Shown here: positions 1 to 8,884 of the stretch, one piece after another
Layout: each line of letters starts with the position of its first letter
How positions within the stretch are numbered: the first letter of the stretch is position 1
Source of the DNA: JANNSX01 sp041397825
GTDB lineage: Bacteria; Pseudomonadota; Alphaproteobacteria; Rhizobiales; Hyphomicrobiaceae
Assembly: GCA_041397825.1 (NCBI GenBank)
Contig: JAWKVX010000006.1
Span: forward strand, 453,258-517,257
Reading direction: 5' to 3'
DNA: 64,000 bases
Translations under genes and position numbers: made by a program
Notes under the pieces: model-generated
Database searches by the model: none
What the model was told of the DNA's origin: nothing
Seen by the model: only the letters and a program-made list of their open reading frames with translations

Positions 1-167
1 GGCGAGCTCGGCGATCGGGCGATCAGCGTGCCGTGGCGGACCCGTCCATCCGTGCTGTCGCTGACGCTGGTTCTGTCGAGGTAGTAGCCGACGAAACGCG
101 CAATGTTTTCTTGCTTCTCGAGATGCCGGACGAGCTTGGCCTGACGCGCATTCTCGAAAAAGTTCAT
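1..167 (-). CDS. Hypothetical protein, N-terminal part, cut by the window edge
   Basis: The reading frame enters from the left edge and begins with MNFFENARQAKLVRHLEKQE. About 55 residues are visible and no stop is reached. Two ATGs lie close together, at 173 and 167. GAGGG at 176-180 sits only 2 nt from the first but about 8 nt from the second, so I chose 167. The visible part is charged and helical and continues into a segment rich in Ser, Thr and Arg. I do not recognise the family, and the C-terminal part lies outside the window. Confidence 0.5.
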   Translation of the reverse strand, partial: MNFFENARQAKLVRHLEKQENIARFVGYYLDRTSVSDSTDGRVRHGTLIARSPSS

Positions 168-269
168 TTCCATTACCCTCTTCAAGCTCTGACCGGTTGA
201 CCGGCCTCATGCGCGTTTCCTCGTTCGCCCATTAAGCAGCGGCTCGGTTAAAGAACGATTGCAGTGTGA

Positions 270-302
270 ACCGGGATGAGAACTTTTTCTTCTCATCCCG
301 GT
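270..302 (-). terminator. Strong hairpin downstream of the 946-aa gene
   Basis: ACCGGGATGAGAA (270-282) and TTCTCATCCCGGT (290-302) form a perfect 13-bp inverted repeat around a 7-nt loop. The repeat lies about 50 nt beyond the stop of the minus-strand gene ending at 353 and before the next minus-strand gene. There is no T-run on either side, so it is not a textbook intrinsic terminator. It could still stall or protect the mRNA 3' end. Confidence 0.5.
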
Positions 303-352
303 CCTGCCCCGTCCCGCGTCCGCGCCTCGTCCTGTCGACGGACAGCATCTGC

Positions 353-3193
353 TCAACTCTTCCGTGTCCACCACTGAGTGATCATGGGGACGTTCAGCTC
401 GGCCTGCTCGGTCGGATGTAGGTCCTCGAACGCGTCGAGCCCGGGCTCGAGATCGTCGACGGACATCCGATCGAACCCGTTCCGAACCTCGGCATCTGGC
501 CGTGTTGCCGATGTGTCCGTGTTTTTCTGCGCCATGCGCCCGGTTTCATCGATGAAACGTCGGACGTCCTCGGGACTCGACATGACCGGAGCTCCTAAGG
601 GACGAGCGCCAAGGCCGGGAGCCGGTGCCCACTCCTCGAAGGGTTCGACGGTGGTGACGGTCTCGACCAGCGGCTCGATCCGCTCGGCGCCATGTTGCGC
701 ATTTGCCTCCCGCAGGAGATCGAGCAGGCTCGGCTCGCGGGGGGCTGGTTCCTCGATCTTCGGGGCAAGCGATCCCTGGACCGTAACCGGCGTCTCCGCG
801 TGGGAGATGTAGGGCATCGGGATGACCTGGCCCGCGGTGTTCAAGCCGGTCGGCCGTGCCGGCGTTTCTGGGAGTGAATGGTAGGACCGTGCGCGGGAGC
901 CCCTTTCTCCCGACAGGGCCGGACCGGCCGGCTCGTCATGCCGCTCGACGCGGCCCTTAACCTTGCCATTGACGTGGACGTCGGGAGCAGGACGCGCTGC
1001 GCCGGAGATCTTGTGGCCGTTCCGCGAGCCATTCATCCAGGCAACAGCATCGCCGTTCGCCGCCTGACGATAGGGCTCGGCCTCCGGCTCCTCCGTGTCC
1101 TTCGAAGCCTGCGTCAGCTCGGCGATGACGGTCGCTTGCGCCTCAAGCATGGATGACTGCTTCCGGACCGTCTCGGCAAGATCGTCGAGCGTGCGCTTGA
1201 CGTCGTCATCGAGTGCCGCCGTTGAGGTGGTCGGGTGTTGGCCCGCGCTGCCAGTCGGGGGCTCCGCCGAAAGTGTCTCGGCGACGGGCTTGCCCGTCAT
1301 GTCATTGGCAACGTCGCCCAGCTCCGGCATGCCATCGTCGAGCACCGGAGGCTCCCGACGCAGCGGATCGATGAAACTCCGCCAGCGCCGGGCACGTTTG
1401 GCCAGACGCTCGGCCTCGGCCTGCTCGCGTGCAGCGCGCTCATCCGCCGCCATCTTCATGGCGCGCATGCGGCGCTGCTCCGCCTCGACGCGCTTGGCCG
1501 CGCCCATGATGGCGGACAGGATCATCTCCGGCCAGGCGCCGTTGTTGAACTTGAAGATTCGGAAGGCCTCGACCTCGGCGTATTTGCTGCGCTGCTGGCG
1601 AAGCTTCTTCTGGATGTAGCCGGCCGTGAACATCGACAACGGCACGGGCTTGAAGATCTGCTCGCGCTCGAAGCTCGTGAAAAGGTTGTTGAGAAGATAG
1701 GCCTCCAGCTGGGCCCTCTCGTTCTCCTCCTTCGAGACGCCGCGCTCCTCGCCGCCGTTCAGCGGGATGGCGGCATAGTAGACGCCGCGCCAGTTGAACA
1801 CCACATGTCGGAGCACCTCGAAGGTCCGCCGGATCGTCTCGTCGACATGGATGGCGTGGAATTTGGAGAGCACCTCGATGACCGGCCATTCCTGGGCCTC
1901 TTTCATCTTCGTCTCGAGCCGCACGAAGCGGTTCATCGGCCGGCTGATGGAGACGAGCAGGAGGCACAGGTCGACGAAGACGGCAGAGAGCAGCGGCACC
2001 CAGTCGCGCTGGCCAAGTCCGACGGCAACCTCGTCGTTTCGTGATGCTGGCGCCGCACTCGGCTCGAGCGATTGGATCGCGCGCTTCTGCTCGTCGCGAA
2101 TCTCGTCGGCAGAGGGCGGCAACTTGAACTTGAGCGCGCCGGTCATGGTCGCGAGCAGGCGCCGAAACGCCTCGATGGTGGCCTCCGGGCCTTCGACAGC
2201 GGCAATGCCGGGCTTCGTCACATCCGGCAAGTTGTCGATGGCGAGCACGGCTCCGCGGAGGGCGGCCTGCAGCTGCTGGTCCGGACAGGCGAATGTTCCG
2301 CCCTTCTCGTCGGAGAAGGTCGTGCGCTCGGCCCGGTCGGCGAAGTCGGCGCGGAATTGCTTGAGCTGGGGGTCGGTGCGGAAGGCGTTGAAGCTGGTAA
2401 CGGTGCGGTCGAGCTTGCGGCCGAGTCCGCGCATGAACTCGTTGCGGGTGCCGGTCGCATCGAAGGTCGACGCGTCCTGCATGACAACCTTGGCGAGATC
2501 CGTGTCGAGCGCCTTGACGTCGGACTGCAGGACACCGATGCGCTGCTTGACGAATGACGCCGCGAACGAAAACCGGTTGGCATCGGCCTCGCGGAGTCGG
2601 CGACGCGGGCCGTCGCCCGGCCTGCTGTTCGGACAGGATCGGCCCGTCGCGACCTCGTCGGCGGCCTTCTGTGTCGATATCGCGGCCAGCGAGTCGAGCG
2701 TGGTGATGAGTTGGGAGAGCCGAGTCTCAGCACCATGCAGTGCAGACTGGACCTGTGTCACGGCACTCTCGGCCGAGCGCGATGCCTCGGTCCGGCTTTC
2801 GAGGACTTTCCAGTAGAAGCCGAAGCCGAAGCCGACGGAGATGGTGGTCAGGAAAATGTAGCCGGCGACGTAGATCAGCTTGATGCCGCCGTTGATGGGC
2901 GCGAAGATCTGGTCGAGCAGCCAAATGATCATCAGCATCAGCATGGCGACCGAGAAGCCGATGGCTGCCTTGAGCGGCAGACTGACGGAGCCCATATTGG
3001 CCTCGATCAGCTCGAGCATGCCGACATAGGTCGCGATCCAGGACAGGATGCCGAGGCCGGTGACGAGAAGAATCTTCTTCCAGTCGCTGCGTTGCTTGTG
3101 GGGACGCTTCTCGCTCTCCTCCTCGCCGTAGGCCTCGGTGGCGAACAGCGACGCGTCGAAGGCGGAAGCAGACGTCGTCTTTGCGTCAGTCAT
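353..3193 (-). CDS. Large multi-pass membrane protein of unknown function
   Basis: The product is 946 residues. Hydrophobic helices lie near residues 41-63, 75-95, 104-128 and 398-417. A soluble loop of about 270 residues (130-397) separates helices 3 and 4 and contains heptad-like stretches. After helix 4 comes a folded-looking cytosolic region (about 420-570), then a charged segment rich in Glu, Arg and Ala that looks like a coiled coil (about 570-615). A low-complexity tail rich in Pro, Glu and Ala runs to the end. The layout suggests a membrane scaffold or sensor rather than a transporter. No catalytic motif is visible. It faces away from trpA. I do not recognise the family and give no function. 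Confidence 0.75.
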   Translation of the reverse strand: MTDAKTTSASAFDASLFATEAYGEEESEKRPHKQRSDWKKILLVTGLGILSWIATYVGMLELIEANMGSVSLPLKAAIGFSVAMLMLMIIWLLDQIFAPINGGIKLIYVAGYIFLTTISVGFGFGFYWKVLESRTEASRSAESAVTQVQSALHGAETRLSQLITTLDSLAAISTQKAADEVATGRSCPNSRPGDGPRRRLREADANRFSFAASFVKQRIGVLQSDVKALDTDLAKVVMQDASTFDATGTRNEFMRGLGRKLDRTVTSFNAFRTDPQLKQFRADFADRAERTTFSDEKGGTFACPDQQLQAALRGAVLAIDNLPDVTKPGIAAVEGPEATIEAFRRLLATMTGALKFKLPPSADEIRDEQKRAIQSLEPSAAPASRNDEVAVGLGQRDWVPLLSAVFVDLCLLLVSISRPMNRFVRLETKMKEAQEWPVIEVLSKFHAIHVDETIRRTFEVLRHVVFNWRGVYYAAIPLNGGEERGVSKEENERAQLEAYLLNNLFTSFEREQIFKPVPLSMFTAGYIQKKLRQQRSKYAEVEAFRIFKFNNGAWPEMILSAIMGAAKRVEAEQRRMRAMKMAADERAAREQAEAERLAKRARRWRSFIDPLRREPPVLDDGMPELGDVANDMTGKPVAETLSAEPPTGSAGQHPTTSTAALDDDVKRTLDDLAETVRKQSSMLEAQATVIAELTQASKDTEEPEAEPYRQAANGDAVAWMNGSRNGHKISGAARPAPDVHVNGKVKGRVERHDEPAGPALSGERGSRARSYHSLPETPARPTGLNTAGQVIPMPYISHAETPVTVQGSLAPKIEEPAPREPSLLDLLREANAQHGAERIEPLVETVTTVEPFEEWAPAPGLGARPLGAPVMSSPEDVRRFIDETGRMAQKNTDTSATRPDAEVRNGFDRMSVDDLEPGLDAFEDLHPTEQAELNVPMITQWWTRKS

Positions 3194-3582
3194 GGCTGTG
3201 GCCGGGGCTCCCTACGCGCCACGCTTGGATTTGCGGGCGATCCACCGCAACGACGCGGCGCCGATCGCACATGAATTGCCCCACAACCCCGAACGCGACG
3301 AAAACTTGGCTATCGAACTCGATTGTCCCCCGGTCTGATCCGGTTCTGGTTTTCTTCTCCCAAATGGGCCGTTCTTTGGTCCGTATGTGGCAGAAGTGGG
3401 TTACTGCACAGACGATGCGTTCGGCGGCGGGGTCGGAGAGTGAAATCGGGCATGGCGCATCACCATCGGCGCCTGCTCAGGGTGCTGCGGCCGACACTGC
3501 GCGGCACGGCACGCCCTTGACCCTCCCAGTCCCGCGCCCTACGACCATCAGACCGCATTCAGCGACGAGCGTTCCATTTCCC
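3194..3582. other. Intergenic region between the membrane-protein gene and trpA
   Basis: This 389-bp gap lies between the divergent starts of the 946-aa membrane protein and trpA, so it should hold both promoters. Short reading frames across it have no ribosome-binding site and no recognisable product. I see no leader peptide rich in Trp codons and no attenuator hairpin. trpB, which usually precedes trpA, is not here. Confidence 0.5.
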
Positions 3583-4404
3583 ATGCCGACCCGTATCGAT
3601 ACCCGTTTCGCCGAACTCAAAGCCAAGGGCCGGCCGGCCTTCGTCACCTTCATCACCGCCGGCGATCCCGACCTCGAGACCTCGAAAGCCATTCTCGCCG
3701 CGCTGCCCGCTGCCGGGGCCGACGTCATCGAGCTCGGCATGCCGTTCTCCGATCCGATGGCCGACGGACCGGCGATCCAGGCCGCTTCCGAGCGCGCGCT
3801 CAAGGCCGGGCAGAACATGCACAAGACGCTCGATCTGGTGCGGGACTTCCGGACATCGGACAAGACAACGCCGATCGTCCTCATGGGTTACTACAACCCC
3901 ATCTACCAGTATCCGAACGACCGATTTATCAGTGATGCGGTTGCGGCCGGCGTCGATGGGCTCATCGTCGTCGACGTGCCACCCGAGGCCGATGACGAGC
4001 TCTGCCTTCCGGCGATCGCCAAGGGTTTGAACTTCATCCGCCTGGCGACGCCGACGACCGACGATCGGCGGCTGCCGGCCGTGCTGAGGAACACGTCCGG
4101 GTTCGTCTACTACGTGTCGATCGCCGGCATCACCGGTACGAAGGCTCCGGATATCACCTCGGTGGCTGCCCAGGTGAAACGAATAAAGAACGCGACGACA
4201 CTTCCCGTCGCCGTCGGGTTCGGAGTCAAGACGCCCGAGCAGGCCAGGTCCATCGGACAGGTGGCCGATGGTGTCGTCGTCGGTTCAGCGCTGGTTCAGG
4301 CGATCAAGGACAGTCTGGACAGCAACGGCAAGGCCACACCCAAGACGAAGGAAGCTGTGGTCGAGCTGGTGCAAAGTCTTTCCGGAGCATTACGGGGCTG
4401 TTAA
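3583..4404 (+). CDS. trpA: Tryptophan synthase alpha chain
   Basis: The product is 273 residues, the usual TrpA length. TrpA is the TIM-barrel subunit that cleaves indole-3-glycerol phosphate to indole and glyceraldehyde 3-phosphate in the cytosol and passes indole to TrpB. The signature VIELGMPFSDPMADGPAIQ carries the catalytic Glu (IELG) and Asp (MADGP). The phosphate-binding end GFGVKTPEQ and the GVVVGSALV segment are also present. The ATG at 3583 starts the conserved MPTRIDTRFAELKAKGRPAF. The frame stays open upstream to 3181 but that part has no TrpA similarity. No clear ribosome-binding site precedes 3583. It is followed by accD and folC, a common alphaproteobacterial order. Confidence 0.95.
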   Translation: MPTRIDTRFAELKAKGRPAFVTFITAGDPDLETSKAILAALPAAGADVIELGMPFSDPMADGPAIQAASERALKAGQNMHKTLDLVRDFRTSDKTTPIVLMGYYNPIYQYPNDRFISDAVAAGVDGLIVVDVPPEADDELCLPAIAKGLNFIRLATPTTDDRRLPAVLRNTSGFVYYVSIAGITGTKAPDITSVAAQVKRIKNATTLPVAVGFGVKTPEQARSIGQVADGVVVGSALVQAIKDSLDSNGKATPKTKEAVVELVQSLSGALRGC

Positions 4405-4531
4405 CCTTTATGCCACGCGTCGGCTGAGTCGCAGGCCTCGGTTTGCTTTCTCGTCGCCAGAGCGGCCTATATGACGTATGGGTGCCTGCAGTCCCCAGGG
4501 ACCGCGGCCCGTAAGAGGAGCGAGACCCACC

Positions 4532-5518
4532 TTGAATTGGATCAACAACGTCGTCCGGCCGAAGATTCGTGGCATATGGCAGCGCCGCGAAATGCCCGAG
4601 AACCTCTGGGTGAAGTGCCCGGAGAGCGGCCAGATGGTCTATTACAAGGATCTCGAGGCCAATCAGTTCGTGATGCCCGGCTCCGGCTATCACATGCGCA
4701 TGGAGGCACCTCAGCGGTTGGCCTTCTTCTTCGACAACGGCGAGTACTCGCGGATCACGGTGCCGGAGGTGCCGCACGATCCCCTTAAGTTCCGCGACGA
4801 GCGCCGCTATTCGGATCGTCTCAAGGATGCCCGGCAGGACACCGAGCTCAACGACGCCGTCATCGTTGCCGAAGGCACGCTCGACGAGCTGCCGGTCGTG
4901 GCCGCCGTCCAGGACTTCCGCTTCATGGGTGGCTCACTCGGCATGGCAGCCGGTGAGGCCGTCGTCACGGGCATGCTCAAGGCCGTGGAGAAGAGGTCGC
5001 CCTTCGTGATGTTCGCGGCATCGGGCGGCGCCCGCATGCAGGAGGGCGTGCTTTCGCTCATGCAGATGCCCCGGACGACCGTTGCCGTGCAACGGCTGCG
5101 CGAGGCGCATCTTCCTTACATCGTCGTGCTGACCCATCCGACCACCGGCGGGGTCACCGCGTCTTATGCCATGCTCGGCGACGTGCATGTTGCCGAGCCC
5201 GGCGCGCTTATCGGCTTCGCCGGTCCGCGCGTCATCGAGCAGACAATCCGCGAGCAGTTGCCGGAAGGCTTCCAGCGCTCCGAGTATCTGCTCGACCACG
5301 GCATGGTCGACATCGTCGTACACCGGCACAAGCTGCGCGAGACGCTGTCCCGCCTCTGCCGAGTCCTCATGCGTCTGCCGGCTCCGGCCAACTACAACGG
5401 CAGAGCCACCGTCGGCCGGACGAACGGCGTGCCGGCGCTGACCGACCAAAGCCACGCGCCGCGCGCGGACGCGCTTGTCGGCGCCGAGGTCAAGGCCGAA
5501 GCGGTGCAGCACGGTTGA
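4532..5518 (+). CDS. accD: Acetyl-CoA carboxylase carboxyltransferase subunit beta
   Basis: The product is 328 residues. AccD pairs with AccA to transfer the carboxyl group from carboxybiotin to acetyl-CoA, giving malonyl-CoA for fatty-acid synthesis. The conserved N-terminus NWINNVVRPKI starts at a TTG at 4532, with AGGAG at 4516-4520. An in-frame ATG at 4478 would add 18 unconserved residues. Crotonase-fold segments such as GGSLGMAAGEAVVTGM and FAASGGARMQEG, and the CoA-binding GGVTASYAMLGD, are clear. The N-terminal region has one Cys (VKCPESGQ) in place of the four zinc ligands of E. coli AccD. It sits between trpA and folC and is probably cotranscribed with them. Confidence 0.93.
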   Translation: MNWINNVVRPKIRGIWQRREMPENLWVKCPESGQMVYYKDLEANQFVMPGSGYHMRMEAPQRLAFFFDNGEYSRITVPEVPHDPLKFRDERRYSDRLKDARQDTELNDAVIVAEGTLDELPVVAAVQDFRFMGGSLGMAAGEAVVTGMLKAVEKRSPFVMFAASGGARMQEGVLSLMQMPRTTVAVQRLREAHLPYIVVLTHPTTGGVTASYAMLGDVHVAEPGALIGFAGPRVIEQTIREQLPEGFQRSEYLLDHGMVDIVVHRHKLRETLSRLCRVLMRLPAPANYNGRATVGRTNGVPALTDQSHAPRADALVGAEVKAEAVQHG

Positions 5519-5591
5519 GCGGCGTCCTTGCGGGCGATCCTGAGCCGCCGGCCACGTTGTCAGCCGATGCGCCCCTCTCGAGAGGTGCGTA

Positions 5592-6929
5592 GTGTCGGGT
5601 CAATTCCGCTCCCCGGAGCTCCTTGCCGCGTTGCGTCGCCGTGCGCCGGCCGTCATCGACCTGACGCTCGACCGGATGCGGGCACTGCTGGCGGCCCTCG
5701 GCCATCCCGAGCAGCGATTGCCGCCGGTTGTTCATATCGCCGGGACGAACGGCAAGGGCTCGGTTCTGGCCCTGATCCGCGCCATGCTGGAGGCCGCCGG
5801 CCACCGGGTGCATGCGTTCACTTCGCCGCCCGTCCGATCGGTCTATGACGCCATCTGGCTCGCGAGTGCTGATGGCCGAAGCGCCGAGATCACCGATGAC
5901 GACTACGCGACGCTGTTGGAGCGGGTTCTCGCCGCCTCCGAGCGGACACCGGTTACCGCCTTCGAAGCCGAGACGGCGGCGGCCTTGCTCGCCTTCAGTG
6001 AGACGCCGGCCGATCTCCTGCTCCTCGAGGTCGGCATGGGCGGGCGATTAGATGCGACCAATGTGATCGGGCAACCGCGGCTCACCGTCATCACGCCGAT
6101 CGGCCTCGACCATCAGGCCTTCCTCGGAGCAACGCTCGCAGAGATCACCGCAGCCAAGGCGGGCATCCTGAAGCGCGACGTGCTGGGCATCATCGCGCGC
6201 CAGGAGCCGGAGTCGCTCGACGTCATCGAGGCCGAGGCTGCGCGCGTGCGCGCGCCGCTTGTGGTTCACGGCCGCGATTTCGATGCCTATGCGCAGAACG
6301 GCCGGCTCGTCTATCAGGACGAGGATGGCTTGCTCGACCTGCCGCCGCCGGCGCTTGCCGGGCCGCATCAGGTCGATAATGCTGGAACGGCGATCGCCGC
6401 GGTGCTGCGGCTGGGCGAGCACAAGCCGTCGAGCGAGGCGATCGCGCAGGGGCTACGCACGGTGCGCTGGCCAGGTCGTCTGCAACCCTTGCCGGCGCTG
6501 CTGGCGAGATCAGGTTTGCCCGATGGCAGCGAGCTGTGGGTCGACGGCGGGCACAACCACACCGCCGCGCTCGCCATCGCCGAGGCGCTCCGCCGTCGCA
6601 CCGTCGAGCGGCCGCTGCCTCTGCATCTGATCATCGGCATGCTCGCGTCGCGCGATCCCGGACCGTATCTGCAGCCGCTGGTGCCGCTGGCGGCCTCGCT
6701 CATCGCGGTGCCCATTCCGGATACGTCGCGGGCTTATGCCAAGGCGCATGCCCCGGCGGCGATTGCGGAGGCCGCGCGATCAGTCGGGGGGATGGCGAGC
6801 GAGGCCACGAGCGTCGAGGCCGCGCTGACGCAGCTGGCGACATCCCGCGAGCCCGTCCGTGTGCTCATCGCGGGATCGCTGCATCTGGCCGGTGCGGTGT
6901 TGGCGGCGGAGGACGCCGCAGCGTCGTAG
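5592..6929 (+). CDS. folC: Folylpolyglutamate synthase / dihydrofolate synthase
   Basis: The product is 445 residues. It adds glutamate to dihydropteroate and extends polyglutamate tails on folates, using ATP. The Mur-ligase-type P-loop GTNGKGSV lies near residues 54-61. LEVGMGGRLDATNV is the signature with the Mg2+-linked residues, followed by ITPIGLDHQAFLG. The C-terminal domain shows LWVDGGHNH. Translation begins with GTG at 5592. It is the last gene of the trpA-accD-folC run, 73 bp after accD. Confidence 0.94.
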   Translation: MSGQFRSPELLAALRRRAPAVIDLTLDRMRALLAALGHPEQRLPPVVHIAGTNGKGSVLALIRAMLEAAGHRVHAFTSPPVRSVYDAIWLASADGRSAEITDDDYATLLERVLAASERTPVTAFEAETAAALLAFSETPADLLLLEVGMGGRLDATNVIGQPRLTVITPIGLDHQAFLGATLAEITAAKAGILKRDVLGIIARQEPESLDVIEAEAARVRAPLVVHGRDFDAYAQNGRLVYQDEDGLLDLPPPALAGPHQVDNAGTAIAAVLRLGEHKPSSEAIAQGLRTVRWPGRLQPLPALLARSGLPDGSELWVDGGHNHTAALAIAEALRRRTVERPLPLHLIIGMLASRDPGPYLQPLVPLAASLIAVPIPDTSRAYAKAHAPAAIAEAARSVGGMASEATSVEAALTQLATSREPVRVLIAGSLHLAGAVLAAEDAAAS

Positions 6930-7122
6930 CGGGCGACCAACCGGACTTGCCCGTCATCCTCGGCGAGCAATGGCCGCATGGCCGTGCGCTGTCGCGGGAT
7001 TCAGTGCGAAGCTACGGCTGAACGGCGCCAATCTTGCCCCTCTGGCGAACTCACTCTCCTGGATCCGTATCCGGCGCTCGCGTCCGTTCGCTTGGACCAG
7101 GATGCCGGAAGGAAGCCGATGA

Positions 7123-8787
7123 TCAATTGCCTCCCTCCAACAACCGCCGCGCGATGACCTGTGCCTGGATCTCGGCCGCGCCTTCGAAAATATTGAGAAT
7201 TCGAGCATCGCAGAGCACGCGCGAAATCGGGAACTCGACCGCAAAGCCGTTGCCGCCGTGGATTTGCAGCGCGTTGTCGGCGGCAGCCCAGGCGACGCGG
7301 GCGGCGAGCAGCTTCGCCATGCCGGCCTCGAGATCACAGCGACGGCCGAGATCCTTCTGGCGCGCCGCGAAATAGGTGAGTTGGCGCGCCACCGCCACGT
7401 CGATCGCCATGGCACAAATCTTGTTGGCGACCCGCGGGAAACCGTAGATCGCGCGCCCGAACTGCTGGCGCTCGCGGGCGTACTTCAAGGCCAGATCGAA
7501 GGCGGACTGCGCCACGCCGACGGCGCGGGCCGCCGTCTGGATGCGGGCCGCCTCGAACGTCTGCATGAGTTGCTTGAAGCCCTGCCCCTCGACGCCGCCG
7601 AGCAGATTTTCCGCCGGCACCTCGAAGCCGTCGAAGGAGATGTCGAACTCCTTCATGCCGCGATAGCCGAGGACCTCGATCTCGGAGCCCGTCATGCCCT
7701 TGGCCGGGAAAGGATCGGCGTCCGAGCCGCGCGGCTTCGGCGCCAAAAGCATGGAGAGGCCTTTGTAACCTGTCTCGTCCGGGTTCGTGCGCACCAGCAA
7801 GGTCATCAGATCGGCGCGCACTGGATGCGTGATCCAGGTCTTCTGGCCGGTGACGCGATAGACATCGCCGTCGCGCACGGCGCGGGTCTTGAGTGACGCC
7901 AGATCGGAGCCGGTGTTGGGCTCAGTGAAAACGGCGGTGGGAAGGATCTCGCCGGAGGCGATTCTCGGCAGCCAGTGCGCCTTCTGCACATCAGTGCCAC
8001 CCGCCAGGATCAGCTCGGCCGCGATCTCGGAGCGCGTGCCGAGTGAGCCAACGCCGATATAGGCCCGGCTCAGTTCCTCGGAGACGACGCACATGCTCTC
8101 CTTGCCGAGGCCGAGGCCGCCGAAGCTCTCCGGGATCGTCAGCCCGAAGACGCCGAGCGAACTCATCGTCTCGATCACCGAGAGCGGGATATACGCGTTG
8201 TCGAGGTGCCAGCCGTGCGCGTGCGGCGCCACCTCGTTGTCGGCGAAGCGGCGCATCTCGGCGCGAAAGGTCTCGTAGGTCGGCTCGAGGCCCGGCTCGC
8301 CGGCGAGAGCGCCCGGATCGAGCAGGCCGATCAGCTCCGCCAGCCGCGCCCGCTCGCCATCGCCGAAGCCGGCATCGATCAACTGGCCGGCGGTGCCCGA
8401 CAAGAAGCGTGCGACGCTCTGCCGGGAGACGCCAAGCTGGCTCGGTCTGACGGACTCGCCCTGGCTCATCGGAATTCCGCCGGCGATCTCTGCCAGATAC
8501 TCGGAGAAGGCGCCGGTGATGAGCAGGCGCTCGAGCTCGCCGAGCCGGCCGGCGGTCTCCAGCCGCTCGCCCCAGGCCTTGACCTGCCGCAATGCCTCGA
8601 CATAGGTCGCCAGCCAGGAGAGACCATGCGCCGCGTGCTGCTGGCGATCGATGCCGCCTTCGTTGCTGATCTTTTGCGCGACGGCCTGACGCGCCTCGAG
8701 CAGGATCTGCTCGGCCGCCTGAAGGGCCTCGCCGGTGTCGGTCAAGAGGCGCGTCGCGCCGATCGATGGGGCAGCCGATCCCGCCAT
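7123..8787 (-). CDS. mcd: (2S)-methylsuccinyl-CoA dehydrogenase, acyl-CoA dehydrogenase family
   Basis: The product is 554 residues, about 170 longer than a normal acyl-CoA dehydrogenase because of a helical N-terminal extension. That extension is characteristic of methylsuccinyl-CoA dehydrogenase, which oxidises (2S)-methylsuccinyl-CoA to mesaconyl-CoA with FAD in the EMC pathway. The core has the flavin/substrate signature PTAVFTEPNTGSDLASLKTR, YRVTGQKTWITH and the C-terminal ALQIHGGNGFAVEFPISRVL. The start at 8787 has GAGGA about 8 nt upstream. The assignment over a generic dehydrogenase rests on length, the extension, and ccr and ecm about 8 kb away. It is transcribed toward folC. Confidence 0.85.
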   Translation of the reverse strand: MAGSAAPSIGATRLLTDTGEALQAAEQILLEARQAVAQKISNEGGIDRQQHAAHGLSWLATYVEALRQVKAWGERLETAGRLGELERLLITGAFSEYLAEIAGGIPMSQGESVRPSQLGVSRQSVARFLSGTAGQLIDAGFGDGERARLAELIGLLDPGALAGEPGLEPTYETFRAEMRRFADNEVAPHAHGWHLDNAYIPLSVIETMSSLGVFGLTIPESFGGLGLGKESMCVVSEELSRAYIGVGSLGTRSEIAAELILAGGTDVQKAHWLPRIASGEILPTAVFTEPNTGSDLASLKTRAVRDGDVYRVTGQKTWITHPVRADLMTLLVRTNPDETGYKGLSMLLAPKPRGSDADPFPAKGMTGSEIEVLGYRGMKEFDISFDGFEVPAENLLGGVEGQGFKQLMQTFEAARIQTAARAVGVAQSAFDLALKYARERQQFGRAIYGFPRVANKICAMAIDVAVARQLTYFAARQKDLGRRCDLEAGMAKLLAARVAWAAADNALQIHGGNGFAVEFPISRVLCDARILNIFEGAAEIQAQVIARRLLEGGN

Positions 8788-8884
8788 GCTCCGTGTCCTC
8801 GATTTGCATGATTCCGCCGTGCGGCGACCCTAGCAGTCCCCGCTCCGGCATCCCATGCGACCAACAGCCGGAACGACCCGCCGG

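Noticed and set aside
3181..3582. N-terminal extension of TrpA
   Set aside because: The open upstream 134 codons have no TrpA similarity. The conserved protein starts at 3583.
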